Assembly (NCBI GenBank): GCA_017645985.1 | Contig: JAGCNK010000175.1 | Location: forward strand, 1-7,256 | Source: Bacteroidales bacterium | Lineage (GTDB): Bacteria; Bacteroidota; Bacteroidia; Bacteroidales; UBA3824 | DNA: 7,256 bases | Reading direction: 5' to 3' | In this document: positions 1 through 7,017 of the stretch, piece after piece | How positions within the stretch are numbered: the first letter of the stretch is position 1 | How the letters are laid out: every line of letters begins with the position of its first letter | The notes under the pieces: model-generated | What the model was told of the DNA's origin: nothing | The model's database searches: none | What the model saw: only the letters and a program-made list of their open reading frames with translations | Made by a program: the position numbers and the translations under genes

Positions 1-1
1 C

Positions 2-808
2 GGTTCGGTAAAAGATCGTATTGCACTTGCAATGATCAAAGATGCCGAAGACAAAGGACTCTTGAAACCCGGTGCCACCATCATCGAACCTACCTCGGGC
101 AACACAGGTATAGGCTTGGCAGCAGTGGCAGCAGCCAAAGGTTACAAAGCCATCCTCACACTTCCCGACACTATGAGCGTTGAGCGTAGAAACTTGTTGA
201 AAGCATACGGTGCAGAAATTGTACTCACCGAAGGTGCAAAAGGCATGAAGGGCGCAATTGCCAAGGCAGAGGAACTCAACAAAGAGATTGCAGGTTCGAT
301 AATTCTCGGACAGTTTGTAAATCCCGCCAACCCCAAAATCCACCGCGAAACCACTGGTCCTGAAATCTGGGATCAGACCGACGGCAAGGTAGACATCTTT
401 GTAGCAGGCGTTGGCACAGGCGGAACTCTCACCGGCGTTGGCGAATTTTTGAAATCTAAAAAGGCTGACGTCAAGGTAGTTGCAGTAGAGCCCGCCACAT
501 CGCCCGTACTTTCAAAAGGCACAGCCGGAGCGCACAAGATTCAGGGTATTGGCGCAGGTTTTGTTCCCGAAACGCTCAACACAAAAATCTACGACGAGGT
601 GATAGCCATCGAAAACGAAGACGCATTTACCGAAGGTCGTAAGTTTGCAGTAAGCGAAGGTATTTTGGTTGGTATTTCGTCGGGTGCAGCCCTCAAAGCA
701 GCCTCAATACTTGCACAGCGTCCCGAAAACAAAGGCAAAAACATCGTTGTACTTCTTCCCGACTCAGGCGACAGATACTTGTCTACTCCATTGTTCTCGA
801 ACAACTAA
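2..808 (+). CDS. cysK: Cysteine synthase A (O-acetylserine sulfhydrylase), 5'-truncated by window edge
   Basis: This PLP enzyme makes L-cysteine from O-acetylserine and sulfide in the cytoplasm, the last step of cysteine synthesis. The reading frame is open from base 2 with no start codon in the window. The first visible residues are GSVKDRI, and the Lys (codon 11-13) is the family's Schiff-base lysine. Then follow EPTSGNTGIGLA (substrate-binding loop), GTGGTLTGVG (PLP phosphate-binding loop), IQGIGAGFVPE, GISSGAA (contains the Ser that contacts the PLP pyridine nitrogen) and a PDSGDRYLST C-terminus. About 268 residues are present. Full-length members have about 310, so roughly 40-45 N-terminal residues lie outside the window. 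The M at base 32 is internal and is not the start. A strong terminator follows 28 bp after the stop, so the gene ends its transcription unit. CysK is preferred over CysM or cystathionine beta-synthase because of length and the motif wording. The family is certain, and the exact paralogue is very likely. Confidence 0.95.
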   Translation, partial: GSVKDRIALAMIKDAEDKGLLKPGATIIEPTSGNTGIGLAAVAAAKGYKAILTLPDTMSVERRNLLKAYGAEIVLTEGAKGMKGAIAKAEELNKEIAGSIILGQFVNPANPKIHRETTGPEIWDQTDGKVDIFVAGVGTGGTLTGVGEFLKSKKADVKVVAVEPATSPVLSKGTAGAHKIQGIGAGFVPETLNTKIYDEVIAIENEDAFTEGRKFAVSEGILVGISSGAALKAASILAQRPENKGKNIVVLLPDSGDRYLSTPLFSNN

Positions 809-836
809 AAATTTTCGCATAAGTCATAATAATCAC

Positions 837-880
837 AAAGTGTGTGGAATAAGACTATTCCACACACTTTATTTATATAT
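837..880 (+). terminator. Rho-independent terminator after cysK
   Basis: Bases 837-851 (AAAGTGTGTGGAATA) and 856-870 (TATTCCACACACTTT) form a perfect 15-bp stem with a 4-base loop (AGAC, 852-855). The right arm ends in TTT and continues into an A/T-rich tail (ATTTATATATTATT). It lies 28 bp after the cysK stop. The stem begins with AAA and ends with TTT, so it is symmetric, but no gene converges on it here. Confidence 0.9.
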
Positions 881-901
881 TATTAAAAAAATTCTCCGCG
901 T

Positions 902-933
902 TTTGCTTTTTTGTGAGGATTTCCGTAGTTTTG
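902..933 (+). promoter_or_regulatory. Bacteroidota-type promoter for hisIE
   Basis: TTTG at 902-905 and TAGTTTTG at 926-933 are separated by exactly 20 bp. This matches the Bacteroides primary sigma factor consensus (-33 TTTG, 19-21 bp, -7 TAnnTTTG). The expected transcription start is near 938-942, which gives a leader of only about 20-25 bases before the hisIE ATG at 963. Such a leader is too short for an attenuator or riboswitch. The start is preceded by the A-rich sequence ATTACAAA rather than a Shine-Dalgarno motif. The call rests on consensus match and position only. Confidence 0.7.
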
Positions 934-962
934 CATTGCTAAATATTGAAAATCATTACAAA

Positions 963-1553
963 ATGTTAGACTTCAACAAACAGGGCGGATTGATTCCCGC
1001 CATTATACAAGATTATCAGACACTTCAGGTGTTGATGCTCGGCTATATGAACGAGGAGAGTTTTAAAATTACTCAGGAAACAAAAAAAGTAACTTTCTGG
1101 TCGCGCAGCCGCAACTGCTTGTGGACCAAGGGAGAAACCTCAGGCAATTTTCTCCACGTAAAGGAGATTTTCACCGACTGCGACAACGACACAATTCTTA
1201 TCAAGGCTCAGCCCGACGGTCCTACTTGCCACCGCGGCACTACCTCGTGCTTTGATTTTGAGGAGAGCAACATCGGCTTTCTCTCCTATCTTCAGAAATT
1301 TATCGACAAACGCAACGCCGAACGTCCCGCCGGCAGCTACACCACCAAGCTTTTCCGCGAAGGTGTCAACAAGATTGCCAAAAAAGTGGGCGAAGAGGCT
1401 GTGGAACTCATCATCGAATCTAAAGACAACACCGACTCGCTGTTCTTAAACGAAGCCGCCGACCTTCTCTACCATACCATCGTGCTGCTCAGCGCCAAAG
1501 GCAAAAAGATTGAAGACGTGGTGGGCGTGCTCAAAGGCAGACACAGTGAGTAA
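963..1553 (+). CDS. hisIE: Bifunctional phosphoribosyl-AMP cyclohydrolase / phosphoribosyl-ATP pyrophosphatase (HisIE)
   Basis: The protein has 196 residues and catalyses steps 2 and 3 of histidine biosynthesis in the cytoplasm: hydrolysis of PR-ATP to PR-AMP (HisE domain) and ring opening of PR-AMP (HisI domain). The HisI domain spans about residues 8-115, with WSRSR (46-50), LWTKGETSGN (53-62), the DCDND metal motif (72-76) and PTCHRG...SCF. Cys73, Cys89 and Cys96 have the 16- and 7-residue spacing of the known zinc ligands, and Asp72, Asp74 and Asp76 fit the Mg site. The HisE domain spans about 122-194, with GSYTTKLF, KKVGEEAVELI (Glu144, Glu145 and Glu148) and NEAADLLYH (163-171), the MazG-like catalytic helices. 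The open frame continues upstream into cysK, but ATG 963 fits the family's N-terminus and lies just after the promoter. Domain order and length are typical for fused HisIE. No other his gene is adjacent. The stop codon is the first three bases of a heptamer array. Confidence 0.97.
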   Translation: MLDFNKQGGLIPAIIQDYQTLQVLMLGYMNEESFKITQETKKVTFWSRSRNCLWTKGETSGNFLHVKEIFTDCDNDTILIKAQPDGPTCHRGTTSCFDFEESNIGFLSYLQKFIDKRNAERPAGSYTTKLFREGVNKIAKKVGEEAVELIIESKDNTDSLFLNEAADLLYHTIVLLSAKGKKIEDVVGVLKGRHSE

Positions 1554-1599
1554 TGCATAATGCATAATGCATAATTCATAATTCGTAATTCATAATTAA
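1551..1599 (+). repeat. Heptamer tandem repeat array, 7 units of 7 bp (TAATKCA-like)
   Basis: Seven contiguous 7-bp units run without a phase break: TAATGCA three times (1551, 1558, 1565), TAATTCA (1572), TAATTCG (1579), TAATTCA (1586) and TAATTAA (1593). The first unit's TAA is the hisIE stop codon, and the last unit ends 5 bp before the ATG of the S46 peptidase gene. Every unit begins with TAA, so loss or gain of whole units would leave the hisIE stop intact and change only the spacing to the next gene. The array fills nearly the whole intergenic gap. No promoter consensus and no stable hairpin were seen within it. Tracts of this kind can be simple-sequence expansions. A regulatory role is not shown. 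Confidence 0.9.
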
Positions 1600-1604
1600 A
1601 GTAG

Positions 1605-3752
1605 ATGCGGACATTAGTCACCTTTAGAATATTGATGTTGTCGGGTGTGACGGCTTATGCCGACGGCGGTATGTGGCTGCCCATACTGGCAGAACAGTGC
1701 ATTGCCGACATGCAGAAAAACGGCTTCAGACTCACCGCCGACGACATTTACAGCGTCAACAAGGCGTGCATGAAAGATGCCGTTATGATTTTTGGAGGCG
1801 GTTGCACGGCGGAACTTGTTTCTAACCAGGGACTTATTCTCACCAACCACCATTGCGGACGCAGTTATATCCAAGGTCACAGCACACTCAACAACGATAT
1901 TCTTACCGACGGGTTCTGGGCTAAGGACAAGAACGGTGAGCTTATATGCAACGGTCTTACTGTTAACATATTAAGCTATATGCAAGACGTTACAGCGCGG
2001 GTTGCCAACCACGATTTCGACAGTGTTAGCAACGCAATTATTGAGGAGGCAAAGGCCAAAAACGGCAGCCATTTCACCTGCGAAATTGAAAAATTCTACG
2101 CTGGAAACCAATACTATCTTTTTGTTTATCAAACGTTTAAAGATGTAAGGCTGGTAGGCTGTCCTCCGTCGGCTGTGGGCGATTTTGGCGGCGACACCGA
2201 CAACTGGATGTTTCCTCGTCATTCGGGCGACTTCTCAATGTTCCGTATCTATGCCGACAAGAACAACAATCCTGCGGAATATTCGCCCAGCAACGTGCCC
2301 TACAAGCCCAAGAAATATTTCAAGATTTCGCTCAAAGGAGTCAACGAGGGCGATTTCACAATGGTGTTCGGATTTCCGGGCAGCACCGAGGAGTACAAAT
2401 CTGCCGCAGGTGTGGAGTTCTCAACCAACACACTCCTACCCGCCCGCATAATGATCCGCGCACAAAAGATGGAGATAATGCAGGAGGCTATCAACCGCAG
2501 CCGTGCAGTTCGTCTGATGTACACTTCGCGCCTTGCGTCGGTAGAAAACGCCAAGAAAAAATGGGAGGGCGAAATTCTCGGCATCAAGCAGTGCGGAGTT
2601 ATTCAGCAGAAAAAAGATTTTGAAAAACAATTTGTTAGCAAGGTGTCGTCAAATGCCACATACGCCGCTCTGCCGCAACAATTTCAAAAGCTATACAACG
2701 ACGAGGGCACTTACCTCCGCGCCGACGCCTATTTTGTGGAGGCTATTTACACCCTGCCGTTTTTCGACCTGGCGCATACGATGTCAAAACTGGAGTCGGA
2801 CGCCAAGGCTGACGACGCACAGGCTATTGTCGACAATGTGACTGCCACACGCAGCAAACTGCTTTCGGCTCTTGCCTCACGCGACAGCGCATTAGAGCGC
2901 TCGATGTTTTGCCGTATGATAAAAATCTACGCCGATTCGTGCAAGGCATTTACGCCCGAATGGTTCAAAGACAACTATTTCAACCAATGCGGAGGATCTG
3001 CCGAACGGTTTACCGATTATTTTTACAACAATTCGCTTTTGGCCGACACATCTAAGCTTAAGACATTCTGCAACAAATACATATCCGCTGCCAAACTGGG
3101 CAAAAAGGCGGAAAAGTCGTTTGTGGAGCTCAACAACCAGCTTATCTCCGACCCCGCAATAAAGTTTTTCAACACCTTTATTAATATGTACTTTGCCAAG
3201 ATTTCGAGCCATTCCAACAATTTTGATTACACCTCCGACCAGCTCAACCGTCTGTATCAAAAGGCGTTGCTCGAGAATATGCCCGAAAGCATCCCCTACC
3301 CCGACGCCAATTTCACTTTGCGATTCACCTATGGCAAGAATGAGCGCATGACACCGCGCGACGGCATTGAGTACAAGCCGTTTACCACGTTAGACGGCGT
3401 TATAGCCAAAGACAATCCCGACATCTACGACTACCACGTGCCCGAAAAGCTCAAACAGCTGCACGCCAAAAAAGATTACGGACAATACGCCGACAAAGAC
3501 GGCTCACTGCACGTTTGTTTCATAGCCTCAAACCACACAACAGGCGGAAACTCAGGCAGTCCCGTGCTAAACGCCGACGGCAACCTCATCGGTATCAACT
3601 TTGACCGCAACTGGGAAGGCACCATGAGCGACATACATTACAGCCGCGACCTCTGCCGCAACATCTCGGTCGACATCCGCTACGTGCTTTTCCTCATCGA
3701 CAAGGTGGGCGGAGCAAAACACATTATCAACGAATTGGACATTATCAAATAA
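1605..3752 (+). CDS. dpp11: S46 family dipeptidyl peptidase, DPP11-type (Asp/Glu-specific)
   Basis: This 715-residue secreted serine exopeptidase removes N-terminal dipeptides from oligopeptides in the periplasm, feeding dipeptide uptake. The N-terminus is a signal peptide with likely cleavage after AYA (residue 19), followed by DGGMWLP, the usual mature start of the family. The chymotrypsin-like triad is readable: His83 in LTNHHCG, Asp209 in PRHSGDFSMFR and Ser650 in TGGNSGSPV. Asn200-Trp201 (TDNWMFPRH) and Asp667 match the residues that bind the substrate amino group in characterised S46 enzymes. Arg668, 18 residues after the catalytic Ser, occupies the position that is Arg in DPP11 (Asp/Glu at P1) and Gly in DPP7 (hydrophobic P1). 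Residues of about 270-550 form the helical lid domain. Length matches DPP11 (about 720). A TAG lies immediately before the ATG, so no longer start exists. The signal peptide is short, with Arg8 in its hydrophobic core. The gene starts 5 bp after the heptamer array and leads a tight gene row. Confidence 0.93.
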   Translation: MRTLVTFRILMLSGVTAYADGGMWLPILAEQCIADMQKNGFRLTADDIYSVNKACMKDAVMIFGGGCTAELVSNQGLILTNHHCGRSYIQGHSTLNNDILTDGFWAKDKNGELICNGLTVNILSYMQDVTARVANHDFDSVSNAIIEEAKAKNGSHFTCEIEKFYAGNQYYLFVYQTFKDVRLVGCPPSAVGDFGGDTDNWMFPRHSGDFSMFRIYADKNNNPAEYSPSNVPYKPKKYFKISLKGVNEGDFTMVFGFPGSTEEYKSAAGVEFSTNTLLPARIMIRAQKMEIMQEAINRSRAVRLMYTSRLASVENAKKKWEGEILGIKQCGVIQQKKDFEKQFVSKVSSNATYAALPQQFQKLYNDEGTYLRADAYFVEAIYTLPFFDLAHTMSKLESDAKADDAQAIVDNVTATRSKLLSALASRDSALERSMFCRMIKIYADSCKAFTPEWFKDNYFNQCGGSAERFTDYFYNNSLLADTSKLKTFCNKYISAAKLGKKAEKSFVELNNQLISDPAIKFFNTFINMYFAKISSHSNNFDYTSDQLNRLYQKALLENMPESIPYPDANFTLRFTYGKNERMTPRDGIEYKPFTTLDGVIAKDNPDIYDYHVPEKLKQLHAKKDYGQYADKDGSLHVCFIASNHTTGGNSGSPVLNADGNLIGINFDRNWEGTMSDIHYSRDLCRNISVDIRYVLFLIDKVGGAKHIINELDIIK

Positions 3753-3768
3753 ATAAATTCTACAAGTT

Positions 3769-4161
3769 ATGAAAACAAAAGTTCTATTTCTCATCTCGGT
3801 AATAATCTGCCTGGCATCGTGCGCAGTAAAAAACGCCGACGAGACCGCAATGTTTTTTTACGATATGATCAAAATCAGCGATTTTGAATCGGCAGTGTCG
3901 GTGGTTGACCCCGAATCGCTCGCTCACACGCCCGCCCAGGTGTGGAAAGAGGGACTCTTGCAGAAACAGCAGCGCATGGGAACTCTCCTCAGCTACCAGC
4001 GCACCGACTACTACACCGACACCATCGACAACATCACCAGAGTGTCTATTAACTACGATGTGAAATATACCGAAGGAATTCTTAAAGAAAAATTGCAGTT
4101 TATTTTGAGAAATGGAAAATATTACGTAACTTTCTACGAATTTAAAGAAGCAGACAACTGA
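3769..4161 (+). CDS. Small lipoprotein with NTF2-like (DUF4019/DUF4878-like) appearance, function unknown
   Basis: The 130-residue product has a lipoprotein signal: Lys2 and Lys4, a hydrophobic stretch (VLFLISVIICL) and lipobox LASC with the modified cysteine at Cys18. It should be anchored to an envelope membrane. The residues after Cys18 (AVKNADE) lack a clear acidic surface-export signal at +2 to +5, so facing the periplasm is more likely, which is an inference. The mature part starts with a helix (ETAMFFYDMIKISDFESAVSV) and ends in probable beta strands (VSINYDVKY, KLQFILRN, KYYVTFYEF). This layout resembles NTF2-like lipoprotein domains of unknown function, but I cannot assign a family securely. 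It starts 16 bp after the peptidase gene, and its TGA overlaps the recX ATG by one base (TGATG), which suggests translational coupling. No enzyme motif is visible. Confidence 0.85.
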   Translation: MKTKVLFLISVIICLASCAVKNADETAMFFYDMIKISDFESAVSVVDPESLAHTPAQVWKEGLLQKQQRMGTLLSYQRTDYYTDTIDNITRVSINYDVKYTEGILKEKLQFILRNGKYYVTFYEFKEADN

Positions 4162-4640
4162 TGGCAGAATACAGCTACGACATATTGCTCGACCGGCTTG
4201 CCGCCCTATGCTCGCAAAAAGAAAAGTCCGAGTACGACGCATACTCATACCTTCAAAAAAAAGGTGTGCCATCCGCCGAGTGCCAAAAAGCCGTAGACTA
4301 CCTGGTAAAAAACCGGTTTATCGACAACCAGAGGTTCGCCACAGCATTCGCCCGCGACAAGGCTAGGTTCGACAAGTGGGGCGTGAAAAAGATTGCGGCT
4401 GCGCTGTCGGCAAAAAAAATCGACCAGCACACGATCCAAGAGGCGGTAGGGCAGATTTCGGGCGAACAGCAGAAAGAGACCATACTGGCTGAAACCACCA
4501 AAAAAGCCAAAGGAATCAAAGACCTCTCAACGCCACAGGCCAAGGCCAAGCTGCTGCGTTTCTGCGCCGGACGAGGTTATCCCCCAGCCCTGTCGCTCCA
4601 GATTATCAACCAGATTACAAACAAACAATACAACCAATAA
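4161..4640 (+). CDS. recX: Regulatory protein RecX
   Basis: This 159-residue basic, all-helical protein matches RecX, which binds RecA filaments and modulates (usually inhibits) recombinase and SOS activity in the cytoplasm. The family's three-helix repeats are visible. The first has RLAALCSQKEKSEYDAYSYL (about residues 11-30). The second has the signature YLVKNRFIDNQRFATAFARDKARFDKWGVKKIAAAL (about 47-82), including the conserved FIDNQRFA and the helix that begins WGVKKI. A third and weaker repeat covers TPQAKAKLLRFCAGRGYPP near the C-terminus. Length is normal for Bacteroidota RecX. Its start overlaps the lipoprotein stop by one base, and no other ATG gives a better N-terminus. recA is not in the window. 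The kinase gene begins 13 bp downstream. Confidence 0.92.
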   Translation: MAEYSYDILLDRLAALCSQKEKSEYDAYSYLQKKGVPSAECQKAVDYLVKNRFIDNQRFATAFARDKARFDKWGVKKIAAALSAKKIDQHTIQEAVGQISGEQQKETILAETTKKAKGIKDLSTPQAKAKLLRFCAGRGYPPALSLQIINQITNKQYNQ

Positions 4641-4653
4641 ATTTAAACTAACA

Positions 4654-7017
4654 ATGGCATCATTACGAGAAACGATACTTGCGATAGACGACAACCCGCT
4701 GAATATAAAGATGTTGTACGAAATGCTCAATGGCGAGTACAACTTCATTTCGGCCAACGACGGCGACAGCGCCATCCAAAAGGCTGTGGAACACCACCCC
4801 GACCTTATCCTTCTCGACGTGATGATGCCTGGAAAAGACGGCTTTGAAACTTGTCGGCAAATGAAGGAGAATCCCGACATTGCCAGCATTCCAGTGATAT
4901 TCCTCACCGCCCGATCCGACAAGGAGAGCCTCATCGAAGGTCTTCAGGCTGGCGCGGTAGACTACATCAGCAAGCCGTTTCGCCGCGAGGAGCTCGAATG
5001 CAGAATAAGAAACCACATCAAGCTGGTACAATCGCAAAACAACCTGCGCACCGAGCTGTACCGCCGAAACCTTGCCCAAAAGCAGCTTGCCGAAAAAACA
5101 CGTCTGCTGTCGCTCGTTACCGACAATATCAACGACGCCGTGTTCGTCACCACCAAAGAGGGCTCTATCGTGCTGGCGTCGGCTGCTTGCAAAAAGATTT
5201 TCGGTATCGACTGCCTCTCTGTTATTGGCAAAAAATTATGGGAGATAGCCAACTACGACGACGAGAACGAGACCATCCGCGCATATTTCGACCGTGTGAT
5301 CAACGGCGGCGAGCCCGACGGAAGGTTCATCTTCCACGACAAAGACTGGGTGTTTGTGGTAATCGAAGCCCACGCATCGGTAATCAGTTTTGCCGACAAG
5401 GAACCCGACCTGGTTGTGTTCGACGCCGACGACGTTACTATGCGAGCCAAATCGGTGTCGAGGTTCAAAAAGAACACAAAACTGCAAAACAACCTCCGAC
5501 TTATAACGGTGGAGATTTCGCACATCACCAAGTTTCGCAAGTGTATGGCGTACCTCACCGAGTCGCTTTTCAAAATCACCCAGATCGACGAGCTTGTGCT
5601 GCTGCTCGGACGCGCCGACGGCAAAACCGAATACTACTATATCAACAGCAACAACGAGCACTGCCGCTACGGCATCATTCCGCCGTCGACCAAAGACTAC
5701 ACGCAGTTTCTCCAACTGCTCAAAACCGAGGAGAACGAGCTCATCAGCAACATTCAGGCGCCGCAGCTGCCCAGAGAGATAGCCAAGCGAAACCACAGGT
5801 TTATCATCTACCCCATCAAGGTGGAGACTCAGCTGGTGGGTGCTTTTTACATAGGCAAAAACGACAAGTCGTCGATTCAGCCCGACACCATCTACACCAT
5901 TGTTACGGTAGGCGGACTAATCAAAAACCTGCTCAACAAAAACAGGTTTGAACAGCGCATCCGCAAACGCGACCAGGAGCTTCACCAGCTGTTTGAAAGT
6001 AGCGCCAACGCCATCGTCATCATCAACAACGATATGAAAATTGAGCGTCACAACAGCCGTTTCACCGAGATGTTCGACCTCAAGCAGGGCTACTATTCGC
6101 ACCACGATATCACATCGCTGTTCAAAGGCGAAGTGCTCAAAAACATCACCCAGCTGCTCGAGCGCACCGCCCAGAGCGACAAATACGAGGTGGCTGAGAT
6201 GCCTTACACCGCCAGCGACAACTCCAAGAGGTTTTACGAAACCACCTGCTCAAAAATCGACATGGGCAACACCAAGCTGTGGATGCTCATCATCACCGAC
6301 ATCACCAAGCTCAAGGATATCGACCGCGCCATATTCTCCACCATCACCACCACCGAGGAACGCGAACGCACCCGTATGGCTATGGAGCTGCACGACGGAA
6401 TCGGAGCTTTGCTGTCGAGCATCAATATTTACATCAACCTCATCCTCTCGGGCGAAATGGAAAAATCAGAGGTGCGCAACATTCTCTCGCTCACCAAAAA
6501 CCTTGTGGACGAGGCCATCCAGAGCGCCAAGGAGATTGCCAACAACCTCCACCCCGTAATACTCACCAGGTTCGGACTTGTGGCCACCATCAGTTCGTTC
6601 ATAGAGCAGATAGAGCAGGCGGGAATTGTAAAAATCGGTTTTTCCTACTCCAAATTCAAAAAACTGGAGAACAAGAACCTCGAGCTCACGCTCTACCGCA
6701 TTATCCACGAGCTTATCAACAACACCCTCAAATACGCCAAAGCGCGGAACATCGCCATCAGCCTCACAAGCCAGCCCACCACCATACAGCTCGAATACGC
6801 CGACGACGGACTGGGCATCGACCTTGGCGAAATCAAGGACAAAAAGACAGGCATGGGCATGTCGAACATCGAGGGAAGAATAAAAGCTTTGAACGGAATT
6901 TGCAATTTTCAAACAAAACCGCAAAAAGGTTTTCACGTTTTCATAGAAATTCCGTATATTGCACAAGAAAATCTAACAGAAGATACATATAATAATAGCG
7001 ACAATGAACAAAATTAA
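4654..7017 (+). CDS. Soluble hybrid sensor histidine kinase, REC-PAS-GAF-PAS-HisKA_3-HATPase
   Basis: The 787-residue kinase has no signal peptide or membrane segment, so it is cytoplasmic. Residues 5-122 are a complete receiver domain: Asp12-Asp13, phospho-acceptor Asp55 (LLDVMMPGKDG), Thr85 and Lys107 (SKPF). A coiled-coil linker (about 123-150) leads to a PAS domain (about 150-265). A probable GAF domain (about 295-430) ends in KVETQLVGAFYIG and a typical closing helix. A second PAS domain spans about 443-555. The transmitter is of the NarX/DesK class: H-box RMAMELHDGIG with His580, N-box HELINNTLKYAKA (Glu686, Asn690, Lys693), DDGLGID (717-723) and GMGMSNIEGR (733-742). The NarX-type phosphatase motif DxxxQ reads Asp581...Ala585, so the Gln is absent. 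The signal sensed cannot be read from the sequence. The gene starts 13 bp after recX and overlaps the response regulator gene by 14 bp, so the two are surely partners. The start is preceded by A-rich sequence. The N-terminal receiver suggests control by a further kinase. Confidence 0.95.
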   Translation: MASLRETILAIDDNPLNIKMLYEMLNGEYNFISANDGDSAIQKAVEHHPDLILLDVMMPGKDGFETCRQMKENPDIASIPVIFLTARSDKESLIEGLQAGAVDYISKPFRREELECRIRNHIKLVQSQNNLRTELYRRNLAQKQLAEKTRLLSLVTDNINDAVFVTTKEGSIVLASAACKKIFGIDCLSVIGKKLWEIANYDDENETIRAYFDRVINGGEPDGRFIFHDKDWVFVVIEAHASVISFADKEPDLVVFDADDVTMRAKSVSRFKKNTKLQNNLRLITVEISHITKFRKCMAYLTESLFKITQIDELVLLLGRADGKTEYYYINSNNEHCRYGIIPPSTKDYTQFLQLLKTEENELISNIQAPQLPREIAKRNHRFIIYPIKVETQLVGAFYIGKNDKSSIQPDTIYTIVTVGGLIKNLLNKNRFEQRIRKRDQELHQLFESSANAIVIINNDMKIERHNSRFTEMFDLKQGYYSHHDITSLFKGEVLKNITQLLERTAQSDKYEVAEMPYTASDNSKRFYETTCSKIDMGNTKLWMLIITDITKLKDIDRAIFSTITTTEERERTRMAMELHDGIGALLSSINIYINLILSGEMEKSEVRNILSLTKNLVDEAIQSAKEIANNLHPVILTRFGLVATISSFIEQIEQAGIVKIGFSYSKFKKLENKNLELTLYRIIHELINNTLKYAKARNIAISLTSQPTTIQLEYADDGLGIDLGEIKDKKTGMGMSNIEGRIKALNGICNFQTKPQKGFHVFIEIPYIAQENLTEDTYNNSDNEQN

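Noticed and set aside
669..962. Upstream in-frame extension of hisIE into cysK
   Set aside because: It would cross the cysK 3' end, the terminator and the promoter. ATG 963 gives the normal HisIE N-terminus.
1551..1599. CRISPR-like array or IS/MITE terminal repeat
   Set aside because: The units are 7 bp with no spacers, no terminal inverted repeats and no target-site duplication, so a simple tandem repeat is the right description.
3784..4272. A 162-codon antisense open frame over the lipoprotein gene and recX
   Set aside because: The + strand frames have a lipobox and RecX motifs. The antisense product has no family features and no start context.
4851..5951. A 366-codon open frame on the + strand inside the kinase gene
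   Set aside because: Its product is rich in Arg, His and Gln with no recognisable domain, while the overlapping frame encodes a complete receiver, PAS and GAF series. It is a shadow of codon bias in the real gene.
6279..6992. A 237-codon open frame on the + strand over the kinase transmitter region
   Set aside because: It is low-complexity and His/Arg-rich, and overlaps the well-supported HisKA_3/HATPase coding frame.
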